Positions 26,763-37,874 of a DNA stretch of 64,000 bases are shown one piece after another. A program made the position numbers and the translations under genes. A model generated the notes under the pieces. It ran no database searches, was not told the DNA's origin, and saw nothing but the letters and a program-made list of their open reading frames with translations. Origin of the DNA: Gammaproteobacteria bacterium (lineage in GTDB: Bacteria; Pseudomonadota; Gammaproteobacteria; SG8-11); the NCBI GenBank assembly GCA_024641505.1, contig JAHECY010000004.1, forward strand, positions 38,903-102,902, given 5' to 3'. How positions within the stretch are numbered: position 1 is the first letter of the stretch; the number at the start of each line of letters is the position of its first letter.

Positions 26763-29700
26763 GTGCAGGGTATGTTGCGGGCAACAATTCTCTATTTCCT
26801 GATTACCAGCATTTCATTGATCCTGGCGGCATGCGAGTCCGGCGGCCGTGATAAAGATAATTCTCCATCTCGAAGCCACTCCGCCTTTACGGCGCCCTTG
26901 CCGGAATCAGTGCTGCTGGCCCTGCGTGAACCGGAGCAACCGATGCTGACCCTTGACGCGGTGGCGGATCGCGCCGCCGTGCCGCCGGGTATTATCATCG
27001 GCATCACCATTACCGACCTGAATTTGGACACGGGCAGCGTGGCAGGGACGTTCAATGTGCCGCTGTCACCGGAGATCCACAGTCTGGAGTTGCAGTTTTA
27101 CCTGACCTATCCCGAGATCGAGGCACCGGTGCTGGTGGCATTGACGGCGGCGCGTGACTTTGCCGTTGGTGCGGCCGCCCGGTTGGATTTTAGCGGTGTG
27201 GTATTTGATCTGACGTTGGATGACGATAACGATAGCTTTGGCAATCTCGACGAATTGCGCGCCCGGGCCGATCCTTATTCCGCCGAATCCGTTCCGCTGC
27301 GGGTGGTTTCGGTGACGCCGGTGCCCGACGACGTGGCGGCGGGGGTGATGCCGAAAATTAGCGCTAGATTCAACAGTGCTCCCGCGCCGGCGAGTTTTGC
27401 CGATGGCGGGTTTTCCCTTACCGGTCCTGATGGAGCGGTCCAGGGTGCCGTGGCGGTGAACGACATGGTCATGGTTTTCAGCCCGGTGCAGGCGCTGGCC
27501 CGTGATGCCACTTATACCGTGACACTGGCGCCAACGGTCTACGGGGAGAATGGAACCATGCTGGTGCAATCATTCATCTGGATATTTCATACGGTAGCGG
27601 GTGCGCTGGAGTTGCCAGCGGCGCTATTGCCCTACGACGGTGTTCTGGAGGCCGGCACAGTGCGCGGTTACCGCATCACCGGTCTGGCGCCCGGTGCGGC
27701 CTTCATCGCGACCCTGGGAGGGTTGAGCGGCAATATTGATCTGGCCGTCCATGCTGATGATACTTTCAGTGACGCCAATTGCGTTGCCACGCACGCGGGC
27801 CTGCAAGCGGAGAGTTGCGGCGCGCAAGTCGATGCTGGCGGCATGTTGTACCTGCAACTGCTGGGCGGTGCGCTGGAGAGTGATGGCGCGTTTAGTCTCG
27901 CGTTGACGCCGGTTACGGGTCTGTTCACCAACCAACAGCTGAGCGGTGCCGTTGGCATCGATAGCCAGCACTTCCTGATCACCGGTCTGGTTCCCGGCGC
28001 GCCCACCCTGGTGGAGCTCACCGGCTTGTCGGGCGGGAATGCGGATCTGGCGGTGTATACCGATGTGTTCAACACGCGCAGTTGCCGGTCGCAACGCGGT
28101 GCCGGACGCTATGAGGGTGAAGTACAGGTATTGATGGCCAACGAGGGGTGTGTCGCCACCGCCAATACGCAGGGGCAATTGTATGTGGAAGTGACCGGGG
28201 TTGCGCTTGACCCCAACGATATGGCCACTGAAATAGCGTTTACCTTGAGTTATGGTGCGCCTGTGACCACCGATGCCGGCCTGAGCCTGCCGGTGGTGGT
28301 GGCTGATGTGCCCCGGTTACTGGATTATTACCTGGTTTCCGGGTTGCAACCCGATGCCCGGTACGTGGTGGATTACAAGCCGGGTCGTGTGGACTATGAT
28401 TTCAGCCCGAAATTGTATAGCTACCGGGACGCCGGTTTCAGTACCGATGCTCTGAGTGCTTGCTGGGACAGCGTCAGTTTGTGTACCGCGACCACCAACG
28501 GCGTGGGCGAATTATATCTGGCGGTGGATCGGGTGCTGGCGACGGATGCCGCCGGCTATGAATTCAATGTCTATCCCTGGAAAGCGATCAATCGGGAGCA
28601 GCTGCCCTATCCCTTCGTTTCCGGAAACGGTCCGGAATTTCTCGTGGTGCAAGGTCTGGCGAAGAACTACGTGCATCGGGGCATGCTACGCAATGATGAC
28701 CCCGATGCCGGATTGACCAACGGTTTGCATGCCACGGTGGAGGGTGTTTATTCGGCGGACGACTTTGCCAGCAAATTCTGCTTCAATAATTCGTACGATG
28801 CTTGTGATTCGACCTTGGACACACTGCAGGGACTGCCTAACGATGCCGGTGAACTGTATGTCTATATCACCACCCATTCCGCCATGGTGCACAATCACAC
28901 TTTCACTATTGCGCCGCAACTGGGATACAACTCGCCGCACCCGTTACCGTTTACCGAAACGGTTGCCAAAGGGATTCATGATTTCGTGGTCACCGCGGAT
29001 GTCAACAAGTTGGCCTTTATCCTCTCCGGGATGAGTGACAATGCCGATCTGCGGGTATTTTACCGCAGCCTGGCGGTCAGTGACTGTGATTCCGCTCTGA
29101 TGTACGACGTTGGCGGCAAGCCGGCGGTGGAGTTTTGTGGTGTACACCAGGGCAGCTACGCCGCCATGATGCCGGAGGTATTTCTGGTGCGTGTCGACGC
29201 TTCCGCCACCGCGAGCGGTACGAGTTTTACCCTGGATAGCCGGTCCTTTTATCCCGATGTCAGTGGCGCTGTGAGTGTCATGCCTCGGGGTTTTGGCGCA
29301 GTTTCCCCCACCGGTACGCCCACTTCCGATTTCGATCCCGTGTTTGTACCGGAGCGTATCGATCCGGTCAGCACCAGTCAACGGCCGGGGATTTGGGCGG
29401 GGCGGGGTTACCATTTTTATGAAGTATATTCTTTGCATCCCGATGCTGGTTATACCTTTACCCTGGGTGGGACGCTGGCATCGGCGCCGATCACCCTGAC
29501 CGCTTATACCGGGGCGATTTCCGCTGGCGCCGCGGATTGCCAGGCGACGACGGCGGCGCCCTCTTGTGCGGTGCATGCCGATGCCACCGGCACGCTGCGG
29601 GTGGCGGTAATGACATCGCCGACCCTTATCACCGATGCGCCTTATACTCTGGCGCTGGCCCGTGCCGGTGATGCGCCGGCAGTGATGCCTCTGGTCATGG

Positions 29701-30041
29701 ATGCCCCTGGGGCAAGCCTGTCGCTGGCAGGGGAATTTTTACGGCTGTACATGAGCAACTATTACAAAGTGACCGGCCTGGATCCGGCCAGGGCCTATGA
29801 TATTGCCGCGAGCTGGTATCTTTACTTCGCCAACGTGGATATTTATGTTTACCAGGACGCGGTTTTCACCAACTATGCCCAAGGCTGCGGGTATGCCGTG
29901 CATGCCGTCAGCGGTACGGAAACCTGCGCCGGTGCGCGGCCCAATGCGAGTGGCGAGCTGTATCTGCGCGTCTATAACAATTACATTGAGAATCAGTCAT
30001 CTAACACGACATATACCTTGACCGTAGCCCCCAGTCCTTGA
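26763..30041 (+). CDS. Giant repeat lipoprotein B, paralogue of A
   Basis: A 1092-residue lipoprotein (GTG 26763; ATG 26772 is equally possible) with lipobox SLILAAC. Architecture copies the preceding gene in order and length: N-terminal part, acidic calcium-loop-like TLDDDNDSFGNLDELRAR, an Ig-like domain (VTPVPDDVAAGVMPKISARF to FIWIFHTV), then seven units with two cysteines each, such as ANCVATHAGLQAESC in unit 1 and DCQATTAAPSC in unit 6. The last unit of both proteins has NVDIYVYQD or DVDLYLYQD after a YYKVTGL strand. The sequences are clearly diverged, so the duplication is old. The function is unknown; surface or periplasmic binding is the likely kind. Confidence 0.8.
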   Translation: MQGMLRATILYFLITSISLILAACESGGRDKDNSPSRSHSAFTAPLPESVLLALREPEQPMLTLDAVADRAAVPPGIIIGITITDLNLDTGSVAGTFNVPLSPEIHSLELQFYLTYPEIEAPVLVALTAARDFAVGAAARLDFSGVVFDLTLDDDNDSFGNLDELRARADPYSAESVPLRVVSVTPVPDDVAAGVMPKISARFNSAPAPASFADGGFSLTGPDGAVQGAVAVNDMVMVFSPVQALARDATYTVTLAPTVYGENGTMLVQSFIWIFHTVAGALELPAALLPYDGVLEAGTVRGYRITGLAPGAAFIATLGGLSGNIDLAVHADDTFSDANCVATHAGLQAESCGAQVDAGGMLYLQLLGGALESDGAFSLALTPVTGLFTNQQLSGAVGIDSQHFLITGLVPGAPTLVELTGLSGGNADLAVYTDVFNTRSCRSQRGAGRYEGEVQVLMANEGCVATANTQGQLYVEVTGVALDPNDMATEIAFTLSYGAPVTTDAGLSLPVVVADVPRLLDYYLVSGLQPDARYVVDYKPGRVDYDFSPKLYSYRDAGFSTDALSACWDSVSLCTATTNGVGELYLAVDRVLATDAAGYEFNVYPWKAINREQLPYPFVSGNGPEFLVVQGLAKNYVHRGMLRNDDPDAGLTNGLHATVEGVYSADDFASKFCFNNSYDACDSTLDTLQGLPNDAGELYVYITTHSAMVHNHTFTIAPQLGYNSPHPLPFTETVAKGIHDFVVTADVNKLAFILSGMSDNADLRVFYRSLAVSDCDSALMYDVGGKPAVEFCGVHQGSYAAMMPEVFLVRVDASATASGTSFTLDSRSFYPDVSGAVSVMPRGFGAVSPTGTPTSDFDPVFVPERIDPVSTSQRPGIWAGRGYHFYEVYSLHPDAGYTFTLGGTLASAPITLTAYTGAISAGAADCQATTAAPSCAVHADATGTLRVAVMTSPTLITDAPYTLALARAGDAPAVMPLVMDAPGASLSLAGEFLRLYMSNYYKVTGLDPARAYDIAASWYLYFANVDIYVYQDAVFTNYAQGCGYAVHAVSGTETCAGARPNASGELYLRVYNNYIENQSSNTTYTLTVAPSP

Positions 30042-30142
30042 AATTTATACGTGCCATCAGCCGCAAGCGGGTGCCCGGCTTTTGGTGAAAATGCCTGCGT
30101 TATGCTAAGCTTGCGGGCTATTTTTGCTGCAGATGGACGACT

Positions 30143-33100
30143 ATGGATCGGCAACAACGTATTACCGCCCTGAGCGTCGCGCTCAAAGAACGCATTCTTA
30201 TTCTCGATGGCGCCATGGGTACCATGATTCAGCGTCATAAGCTGGACGAAGGCGCTTTCCGTGGGGCGCGCTTTCGCGATCACCCTTGTGACTTAAAGGG
30301 TAACAATGACTTGCTGGTGCTCACCCAGCCGGAAATCATCAAGGGTATCCACCGGGCGTATCTCGAGGCCGGCGCCGATATCCTGGAAACCAATACGTTC
30401 AACGGTACCGCCGTGGCCCAGGCGGATTACCAGTTGGAATCCCTGGTGTATGAATTGAATCTGGAGGCGGCGCGCATCGCTCGGGACGTGGCGGACGAGG
30501 TGGAGGCGCAAACGCCGGAACGACCGCGCTATGTGGCCGGGGTATTGGGGCCCACCAACCGCACCGCCTCGCTGTCACCCGATGTCAACAATCCGGGATT
30601 CCGCAACATCAGTTTTAGCGAGTTGGTAGCAGCCTATACGGAAGCGACCCGAGGCCTGATCGACGGCGGCGCCGACATTCTGCTGATAGAAACCATTTTT
30701 GATACCTTGAACGCCAAAGCGGCGATCTACGCCGTGCGCCAGTATCTGGACCAGGTCGGCCTGGAATTGCCGATCATGATTTCCGGCACCATCACCGATG
30801 CCAGCGGCCGTACCCTTTCCGGCCAGACCGACGTGGCGTTCTACAATTCGCTGCGCCATGCGCAGCCGCTGATGTTCGGATTCAACTGTGCGTTGGGCGC
30901 CAAGGAATTACGCCAGTACGTGGATACGCTCTCCGGTATCGCCGAGTGTTATGTCAGCGCCCATCCCAACGCCGGATTGCCCAATGAATTCGGCGGCTAC
31001 GATGAAACACCGGCGATGATGGCGGCGCACCTCAAGGAATGGGCGCAAAGCGGGTTTCTCAATCTGGTGGGTGGCTGTTGCGGCACCACGCCTGACCATA
31101 TCCGGGCGGTCGCCGAGGCGGTAGCGGGAATCCCCCCACGGGTGCCGCCCAGCATACCCGTGCAGTGCCGGCTGAGTGGATTGGAGCCTTTGAATATCGG
31201 TCCCGACTCCCTGTTCGTCAATGTCGGCGAACGTACCAATGTCACCGGTTCCGCCCGCTTCAAAAAATTGATCCTCAACGGCGAATACGATGCGGCCTTG
31301 GAAGTGGCGCGCGATCAGGTGGCCAATGGCGCGCAGGTGATCGATATCAACATGGACGAAGGTATGCTCGACGGTGAGCATGCCATGGGACATTTTCTCA
31401 ACCTCATCGCCGCGGAACCGGAAATCGCCCGCGTACCGGTAATGGTGGATTCGTCAAAGTGGAGTATTCTGGAAACCGGCATGCAGCGTATCCAGGGTAA
31501 GGGCATCGTCAATTCCATCAGTCTCAAGGAAGGCGAGGCCGCTTTTATCGCTCACGCCCGGGCGGTGCGGCTATATGGTTGCGCGGTCATCGTCATGGCG
31601 TTCGACGAGCAGGGTCAGGCGGATAGTTTTACGCGTAAAGTCGAAATCTGTACCCGTTCCTATAATATCCTAACCGAACAATTGGGCTTTCCCCCGGAAG
31701 ATATTATTTTTGATCCCAATATCTTTGCCGTTGCTACCGGTATCGACGAGCATAACAATTATGCGGTGGATTTCATCGAGGCTACACGTGCCATCAAGCA
31801 AGAGCTGCCGCATGCCATGATTTCCGGGGGCGTGTCCAACGTGTCATTCTCCTTCCGCGGTAACGACACCGTGCGCGAGGCGATTCACGCGGTGTTCCTG
31901 TATCACGCCATCAAGGCCGGCATGGACATGGGTATCGTCAATGCCGGACAACTGGCGGTGTATGACGAGTTGCCCGTTGAGTTGCGTGAGCGCGTGGAAG
32001 ATGTGGTGCTGAATCGTGGTGCTGACGCGACCGATCGTTTGCTGAGTATTGCCGAGCAATACCGGGGCAGTGGCACCGTCGCCGCCCGTGAGCAGGACTT
32101 GGCCTGGCGTGAATTGCCAGCGGCGCAACGCTTGTCGCACGCGCTGGTAAAAGGCATCGACCAGTACGTGGAGCAGGATACCGAAGAGGCGCGCCAGTTA
32201 TTCGAACGCCCCATTCAGGTGATCGAAGGTCCGCTCATGGACGGCATGAATACCGTGGGCGATCTGTTTGGTGAAGGCAAGATGTTCCTGCCGCAGGTGG
32301 TGAAGTCGGCCCGGGTGATGAAAAAAGCAGTCGCCTATTTGATTCCGTTTATCGAGCAGGAGAAAGCCGCCGGTGCCAGCAGCAGTAACGGCAAGATTCT
32401 GATGGCCACGGTCAAGGGCGACGTGCACGACATTGGTAAGAACATCGTGGGCGTAGTGCTGCAATGCAATAATTTTGAAGTCATCGATCTGGGCGTGATG
32501 GTGCCGGCGGCCAAGATTCTGGAAGCGGCGCGCCGGGAACAAGTGGATATCATCGGCCTCTCCGGCTTGATTACCCCGTCCCTGGAAGAAATGGCGCATA
32601 TGGCCAAGGAGATGCAGCGCGAGGGTTTTACCATACCATTGCTCATCGGCGGTGCCACAACTTCACGCGCCCATACCGCCCTCAAGATCGAACCCGGGTA
32701 CGAGCATCCCGTGGTCTGGGTAAAGGATGCGTCGCGCGCCGTGGGGGTCGCCCAGAATCTCATCAGCCCCGACCTCAAGGCGCCGTTCGTGGCGAAGATT
32801 CGTGACGAATATACCGAATTGCGTGCGCAATACGCCCAGAAAGCGGGGCGCATTCAGCTGCTGTCGCTCGCCGAGTCACGCGCCAATAAGGTCGCCATCG
32901 ATTGGCAATCCTATCAACCGCCGGTGCCGGTGCATCAGGATCTGCAGGTATTTCATGACTATCCGCTGGAAGAATTGCGCGCCTACATCGACTGGACGCC
33001 GTTTTTCCATACCTGGGAAATGAAGGGCAGTTATCCCAAGATCCTCACGGATGCCGACAAGGGCGTGGAGGCGCAAAAACTGTTCAACGATGCCCAGCAC

Positions 33101-33826
33101 ATGCTGGACACCGTCATTCGGGAAAAATGGTTGACCGCCCGGGCGGTGCTGCGTTTGTTTCCCGCGAACAGTGTTGGTGACGACGTCGAGATCTATGATG
33201 CACCCGGCGGTCGGGTTCAGGCGATCGTACACTTTTTGCGACAGCAGGACGTCAAAGCGGAAGGTGTGCACAATCGCTGTCTGGCGGATTTTGTGGCGCC
33301 CCGCGGGTCCGGATTGCAGGATTATTTAGGCATGTTCGCGGTAACCGCCGGCATCGGTATCGATGCCCATGTGGCCCGGTTCGAGCAGGCCCATGATGAT
33401 TATCACGCGATCATGTTGAAGGCGCTGGCGGATCGTCTGGCGGAAGCTTTCGCCGAACGCCTGCACGAACGGGTGCGCAAGGAATTCTGGGCCTATACGG
33501 CGGCGGAAAGTCTCGATAATGAGGCGTTGATCCGGGAGCGCTACCAGGGAATTCGACCTGCGCCGGGGTATCCCGCATGCCCGGAGCATACGGAGAAAGC
33601 CACGATCTGGGAATTGTTGCAGGTGGAAAAGAATGCTGATATTGCCTTGACCAGCAGCTATGCCATGATGCCGGCGGCGTCCGTGAGCGGCTATTATTTT
33701 TCGCATCCGGAATCCAAGTATTTTGCCATCGGTAAGTTGCAGCGCGATCAGCTCGAAGATTATGCGGCGCGCAAAAGCATGACGGTGCAGGATATGGAAT
33801 ATTGGCTGGCACCCAACTTACTGTGA
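30143..33826 (+). CDS. metH: Cobalamin-dependent methionine synthase
   Basis: Transfers a methyl group from 5-methyltetrahydrofolate through cobalamin to homocysteine. All four modules are present in the 1227 residues: homocysteine-binding barrel ([13 protein letters not shown]; zinc Cys pair 312-313 in [11 protein letters not shown]), folate-binding barrel ([14 protein letters not shown]), cobalamin-binding module with DVHDIGKN (760-767; His 762 is the cobalt ligand), and the C-terminal reactivation module ([30 protein letters not shown]). Full length, no damage seen. I find no recognisable cobalamin or SAM riboswitch in the 100 bp upstream. It stands alone on the plus strand. Confidence 0.98.
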   Translation: MDRQQRITALSVALKERILILDGAMGTMIQRHKLDEGAFRGARFRDHPCDLKGNNDLLVLTQPEIIKGIHRAYLEAGADILETNTFNGTAVAQADYQLESLVYELNLEAARIARDVADEVEAQTPERPRYVAGVLGPTNRTASLSPDVNNPGFRNISFSELVAAYTEATRGLIDGGADILLIETIFDTLNAKAAIYAVRQYLDQVGLELPIMISGTITDASGRTLSGQTDVAFYNSLRHAQPLMFGFNCALGAKELRQYVDTLSGIAECYVSAHPNAGLPNEFGGYDETPAMMAAHLKEWAQSGFLNLVGGCCGTTPDHIRAVAEAVAGIPPRVPPSIPVQCRLSGLEPLNIGPDSLFVNVGERTNVTGSARFKKLILNGEYDAALEVARDQVANGAQVIDINMDEGMLDGEHAMGHFLNLIAAEPEIARVPVMVDSSKWSILETGMQRIQGKGIVNSISLKEGEAAFIAHARAVRLYGCAVIVMAFDEQGQADSFTRKVEICTRSYNILTEQLGFPPEDIIFDPNIFAVATGIDEHNNYAVDFIEATRAIKQELPHAMISGGVSNVSFSFRGNDTVREAIHAVFLYHAIKAGMDMGIVNAGQLAVYDELPVELRERVEDVVLNRGADATDRLLSIAEQYRGSGTVAAREQDLAWRELPAAQRLSHALVKGIDQYVEQDTEEARQLFERPIQVIEGPLMDGMNTVGDLFGEGKMFLPQVVKSARVMKKAVAYLIPFIEQEKAAGASSSNGKILMATVKGDVHDIGKNIVGVVLQCNNFEVIDLGVMVPAAKILEAARREQVDIIGLSGLITPSLEEMAHMAKEMQREGFTIPLLIGGATTSRAHTALKIEPGYEHPVVWVKDASRAVGVAQNLISPDLKAPFVAKIRDEYTELRAQYAQKAGRIQLLSLAESRANKVAIDWQSYQPPVPVHQDLQVFHDYPLEELRAYIDWTPFFHTWEMKGSYPKILTDADKGVEAQKLFNDAQHMLDTVIREKWLTARAVLRLFPANSVGDDVEIYDAPGGRVQAIVHFLRQQDVKAEGVHNRCLADFVAPRGSGLQDYLGMFAVTAGIGIDAHVARFEQAHDDYHAIMLKALADRLAEAFAERLHERVRKEFWAYTAAESLDNEALIRERYQGIRPAPGYPACPEHTEKATIWELLQVEKNADIALTSSYAMMPAASVSGYYFSHPESKYFAIGKLQRDQLEDYAARKSMTVQDMEYWLAPNLL

Positions 33827-34126
33827 GTAATGATTCAAGGAACTGAGTTATTTAACAGTGCTCCAATATACCGCAATAATATAATCGGTAAGATATCTCT
33901 GGAATATATGTAATATTAATCGAGAACGATGGTCTATCCTGGGCATTGCCCATTTGTTTTGGGCGCGAGAGTCGTTATGATGCAAGACTGGGTGGGGGTG
34001 AATATACCGCGCTATAAATAATTTTTTCGAGAATTATTCTAGCGTGTACAAATTAGACGTAACAGTGTATACATCTTCGACTTATCATTTTTATTTATCG
34101 ATCGTAGTACATTCAGGAGTGGAGAG
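33827..34126. other. AT-rich intergenic stretch, 300 bp
   Basis: No open frame worth calling. The stretch is clearly richer in A and T than its neighbours and probably holds the promoter of the exported DsrE-like gene. A ribosome site AGGAGTGGAGAG precedes ATG 34127. I could not pick a promoter with confidence. Confidence 0.5.
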
Positions 34127-34561
34127 ATGAGCAATATGAGAAAAGTAACGATGGGATTGGTTCTGGCCGGCGCCATGATGGCTGCTTTTGGAACTGCCAT
34201 GGCTGAAGGTAAACACAAAGTCGTAATTCAAGTCAGCAGCGACGATCCTACGACTCAGAAAATCGCGTTGAATAACGCCGTGAATGTCCAGAAAGATCTG
34301 GGCATGGATAATGTTGACATCGAAATCGTCGCCTACGGTCCTGGTCTGGGTCTGTTGACGGTCAAGAGCGAAGAATCTGCGCGTGTAAAGAGCCTGGCCA
34401 TGCAGAACATCACTTTCAGCGCTTGTGGCAACACCATGAAGAAAGTGGCTGAAAAAACCGGTAAAGAACCGCAACTGACCGAAGGTGTGAAAGTGGTTAG
34501 TGCTGGCGTTATCCGTATCATGGAACTGCAGGAAAGCGGCTACTCCTACGTACGCCCCTAA
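34127..34561 (+). CDS. Exported DsrE-like sulfur-carrier protein
   Basis: A 144-residue protein with a cleavable signal peptide (MGLVLAGAMMAAFGTAMAEG) followed by a DsrE/DsrF-like domain: HKVVIQVSSDDPTTQKIALN, a middle VDIEIVAYGPGLGLLT and FSACGNTMKK with a single conserved Cys, the position used for persulfide carriage in this fold. Cytoplasmic DsrE proteins relay sulfur; this one is predicted to be periplasmic. Downstream stands a strong terminator, so it is transcribed alone. In a genome with sat-aprBA a role in periplasmic sulfur handling is reasonable but not shown by the sequence. Confidence 0.85.
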   Translation: MSNMRKVTMGLVLAGAMMAAFGTAMAEGKHKVVIQVSSDDPTTQKIALNNAVNVQKDLGMDNVDIEIVAYGPGLGLLTVKSEESARVKSLAMQNITFSACGNTMKKVAEKTGKEPQLTEGVKVVSAGVIRIMELQESGYSYVRP

Positions 34562-34610
34562 TTTGACATAACTGCCGTTAAGGCCGAGATTGTAAAATTA
34601 GCTAGATCAA

Positions 34611-34642
34611 AGGCAGGTAACGAGAGTTACCTGCCTTTTTTT
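34611..34642 (+). terminator. Rho-independent terminator after the DsrE-like gene
   Basis: Perfect 11-bp stem AGGCAGGTAAC (34611-34621) with GTTACCTGCCT (34626-34636), GAGA loop, followed by an unbroken T-run to 34642. Confidence 0.92.
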
Positions 34643-34828
34643 ATAAAACCTGATTTATCTAAGTATAATAATTATTAGATTTGAAATTTGAGGTAAAATG
34701 TCGGATATTGGGTGTCCTTTGTCGGGGTTAGGCAAAGGCGGCGATGCCTGTGGGGGAAACAGGATAAGTTCGGACAATTCATTGAGAAATACCATCAAAA
34801 AGTATTTTCCGTATTGGAGGAGAGCAAA

Positions 34829-35824
34829 ATGACAGTTACACGTAATATATTTGCGGCTTTAGTGACTATGGCACTGGCCCCAGTGTTTGTAGGAAACCAG
34901 GTTCTTGCTGCCGGGGAAGAAGAAGCGGATGCAGGCCATGGGGCTGATTACCGGACTTTCCATGCCGATGGCAATATTGAAATGGGCAATATCGGCGATT
35001 CATACAAAGCTGATCTGGTCATGTACCTGGCCGGTAACCAGTTCATGGTGATGGAAGAACTGATCAAGGATTTTCAGAAAAAGAACCCGGATATCAAAAC
35101 CGTTTATGTGGAAACCATTCCCCCCGGCCAGATTCTGAATGCCCAGCTGATGAAGCAGGGTGAGATTGAAGGCCAGAAGACTTCCATGGATCCCGATATC
35201 TATGCCAGCGTTAACCTGGGGCACCTGAAGAAATTGAAGGGTGAAGGCAAAATGGATCAGTTCATGACCTACACCCATAACAAACTGGAATTGATGGTCG
35301 CTTCGGGCAACCCCAAGAAAATTGATGGTCCCAAGGATCTGGCGCGTGACGATATCGTGCAGTCCCATCCCAATCCCATTACCGAAGGCATTTTCAAGTT
35401 TTACGGTTCCGAAATGCTGAAGGACCTGGGTGTGTACGAAAAGGTTACCGGCAACAAAGAATGTAAAGAATGCTGGGCTGTCGATGGCAAAACCTGGTTC
35501 ACTGCCCGTCACCATCGCGAAACCCCCGATCGGATCGAAAAAGGTGAAGCGGACGTGGGTATCGTTTGGACCACTGAAGTGGTGCATGCCAAGAAGGAAG
35601 GCCGTAAAGTTGACGGCGTTGCCATTCCAGAACCTTACAATAAGGTCGATAAAGTAGGTTATGCCATTGGTGCCTACAAAACCGGTAAAAACCAAAAGAA
35701 CGCACAAGCTTACCTGGCGTATCTGGCTTCCGCCGATGCCCAGGATATCTATGCGAAATATGGGTTCATCAAGGCCAAGGCCGATGAGCTGAAATTGAAG
35801 CCGATTCCTGACGCCAAGAAATAA
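34829..35824 (+). CDS. Periplasmic ABC-type solute-binding protein (orphan)
   Basis: A 331-residue exported binding protein. ATG 34829 is chosen because it follows GGAGGAG and leads into a signal peptide (MALAPVFVGNQVLAAGEE); the frame is open to 34712 but that part is not signal-like. The fold reads as a molybdate/extracellular solute-binding protein with two lobes: YLAGNQFMVMEELIKDFQKK, a TGNKECKECWAVDGKTWF segment containing a C-x-x-C, and EKGEADVGIVWTTEVVHAKK. No permease or ATPase gene is nearby. An acidic and His-containing N-terminal extension (EEEADAGHGADYRTFHAD) is unusual. The ligand is unknown. A UUCG-loop terminator follows. Confidence 0.8.
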   Translation: MTVTRNIFAALVTMALAPVFVGNQVLAAGEEEADAGHGADYRTFHADGNIEMGNIGDSYKADLVMYLAGNQFMVMEELIKDFQKKNPDIKTVYVETIPPGQILNAQLMKQGEIEGQKTSMDPDIYASVNLGHLKKLKGEGKMDQFMTYTHNKLELMVASGNPKKIDGPKDLARDDIVQSHPNPITEGIFKFYGSEMLKDLGVYEKVTGNKECKECWAVDGKTWFTARHHRETPDRIEKGEADVGIVWTTEVVHAKKEGRKVDGVAIPEPYNKVDKVGYAIGAYKTGKNQKNAQAYLAYLASADAQDIYAKYGFIKAKADELKLKPIPDAKK

Positions 35825-35851
35825 GTTTTTTCCTGGTTTTCAGTATTCGAG

Positions 35852-35878
35852 ACCGCCCTCTTCGGAGGGCGGTTTTTT
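35852..35878 (+). terminator. Rho-independent terminator after the solute-binding protein gene
   Basis: Perfect 9-bp stem ACCGCCCTC (35852-35860) with GAGGGCGGT (35865-35873), the extra-stable TTCG loop, then a T-run. Confidence 0.93.
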
Positions 35879-35978
35879 GTTATTTTAAAGCATTGAAAAC
35901 CGTTACGGCGCGCTGTTTGCACCGTTGTGATTAATAGACCTTAGAAGGACAGGTGTCTAATCCACACCAACATTCAAA

Positions 35979-37805
35979 ATGATCGAGAAAATTCGCAATA
36001 TCGCTATTATCGCCCACGTTGACCATGGCAAGACCACATTGGTGGACCAGTTGTTGAGGCAGTCAGGCACTCTTACCGAACGGGGTGATGACTCACGCCG
36101 TGAGCGTCTCATGGATTCCAATGCGCTGGAACAGGAGCGTGGGATTACCATTCTGGCTAAGAACACCGCCGTGGACTGGCAGGGCTATCATATCAATATC
36201 GTGGATACTCCCGGTCACGCGGATTTCGGTGGCGAGGTAGAGCGCGTGCTTTCCATGGTCGATTCCGTACTTTTGCTGGTTGACGCGGTCGATGGTCCAA
36301 TGCCACAGACCCGGTTTGTTACCCAAAAGGCGTTTGCCTTGGGGTTGCATCCGATTGTCGTCATCAACAAAATCGACCGGCCGGGCGCACGTCCAGCCTG
36401 GGTGCTGGACCAAACTTTCGATTTATTCGACCGTTTGGGGGCCACGGAAGCACAGTTGGATTTTCCGGTAGTGTATGCCTCGGCGCTGCAGGGTTATGCA
36501 GGCCTGGCGGCGGACAAGCCTGCCAAAGATATGGCGCCATTGTTCGACACGATTATAAATAAGGTGCCACCGCCTGAAGTAGATCGTAACGGTCCTTTTC
36601 AAATGCAGATTTCCACTTTGGACTACAACAGTTACGTGGGAGTTATCGGCATTGGTCGCATCAAGCGCGGCAGCATCAAACCCAATACCAATGTCGTAGT
36701 GCTGGACCGGGAAGGCGGCCGCCGTAATGGCCGCATTCTGCAGGTGCTTGGTTTCAGAGGGCTGGAACGGTTACAGGTGACTGAAGCCTATGCTGGAAAT
36801 ATTGTGGCCATCAGTGGTATCGATGCGTTGAACATATCCGACACCCTGTGTGACCCGCTGCAGGCGGAAGTTTTGCCGCCGTTGATGGTGGATGAGCCCA
36901 CGATCAGCATGACTTTCCAGGTGAACACCTCGCCATTTGCGGGTAAAGACGGCAAATATGTAACGTCACGCCAAATTCGGGACCGGTTGCAGCGCGAATT
37001 GCTGCATAACGTGGCATTACGCGTACAGGATACGGCGGATCCGGATAAATTCAGGGTATCGGGACGCGGTGAGTTGCATCTGGCCGTGCTCATTGAGAAC
37101 ATGCGACGCGAAGGGTTTGAGCTGGGCGTGTCCCGGCCGGAAGTTATCGTCAAGGAAATCGATGGCGTGCGGTGTGAACCCTATGAGCAGGTTACCATTG
37201 ATGTGGAAGATCAGCACCAGGGCGCGATCATGGAAAAAATGGGTACTCGTGGCGCTGAATTGCGCAATATGGTTCCCGATGGCAAGGGCCGGGTACGCCT
37301 GGAATATGTGATTCCTTCCCGCGGCCTGATCGGTTTTCGTACTGAATTTCTGACATCGACCTCGGGCACTGGATTGCTGTACAGCATTTTCGATCATTAC
37401 GGTCCGGTAAAGATGGGTGATTACGGTCAACGTAACAACGGTGTGCTGATCGCCAATGGCGCCGGCAAGTGTCTGGGATTCGCGTTGTTCAATCTTCAGG
37501 AGCGCGGACGTCTGTTTGTCAGCCCTGGCGTAGAAGTGTACGAGGGCATGATCGTCGGCATTCATTCTCGTGACAATGATCTGGTGGTCAACCCGCTGAA
37601 GGGCAAGCAACTGACCAATATGCGTGCTTCCGGTTCCGACGAAAATATTGTGCTGACCCCGCCGATCGAAATGACTTTGGAAAAGTCGCTCGAATTCATC
37701 GATGATGATGAGTTGGTGGAGGTAACGCCGAAGACCATTCGGATGCGCAAGAAGCGTCTTAAAGAGCATGAACGCAAGAAGGATTCACGACAAAAAGATG
37801 CGTAG
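35979..37805 (+). CDS. typA: Translational GTPase BipA/TypA
   Basis: Ribosome-associated GTPase of the EF-G superfamily that supports ribosome assembly and stress adaptation. The 608 residues carry AHVDHGKTT (G1), the switch [13 protein letters not shown] (G3) and [10 protein letters not shown] (G4), then domains II, III, V and the BipA-specific C-terminal domain ([20 protein letters not shown]). Length is normal. Transcription appears to end in the hairpin directly after the stop codon. Confidence 0.97.
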   Translation: MIEKIRNIAIIAHVDHGKTTLVDQLLRQSGTLTERGDDSRRERLMDSNALEQERGITILAKNTAVDWQGYHINIVDTPGHADFGGEVERVLSMVDSVLLLVDAVDGPMPQTRFVTQKAFALGLHPIVVINKIDRPGARPAWVLDQTFDLFDRLGATEAQLDFPVVYASALQGYAGLAADKPAKDMAPLFDTIINKVPPPEVDRNGPFQMQISTLDYNSYVGVIGIGRIKRGSIKPNTNVVVLDREGGRRNGRILQVLGFRGLERLQVTEAYAGNIVAISGIDALNISDTLCDPLQAEVLPPLMVDEPTISMTFQVNTSPFAGKDGKYVTSRQIRDRLQRELLHNVALRVQDTADPDKFRVSGRGELHLAVLIENMRREGFELGVSRPEVIVKEIDGVRCEPYEQVTIDVEDQHQGAIMEKMGTRGAELRNMVPDGKGRVRLEYVIPSRGLIGFRTEFLTSTSGTGLLYSIFDHYGPVKMGDYGQRNNGVLIANGAGKCLGFALFNLQERGRLFVSPGVEVYEGMIVGIHSRDNDLVVNPLKGKQLTNMRASGSDENIVLTPPIEMTLEKSLEFIDDDELVEVTPKTIRMRKKRLKEHERKKDSRQKDA

Positions 37806-37806
37806 G

Positions 37807-37832
37807 GTGTGCGTATTACGCACCGCTTTTTT
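37807..37832 (+). terminator. Probable terminator after typA
   Basis: GTGCGT-ATT-ACGCAC (37809-37823) forms a 6-bp stem and is followed after CGC by six T (37827-37832). The stem is short, hence the moderate confidence. Confidence 0.6.
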
Positions 37833-37874
37833 AGTGCAAGATAAAAGACCCGATCCCAGGCGTCTCCGTTCAGA

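Noticed and set aside
30042..30142. Possible cobalamin or SAM riboswitch before metH
   Set aside because: The gap is only 101 bp and shows no B12-box or SAM aptamer core.
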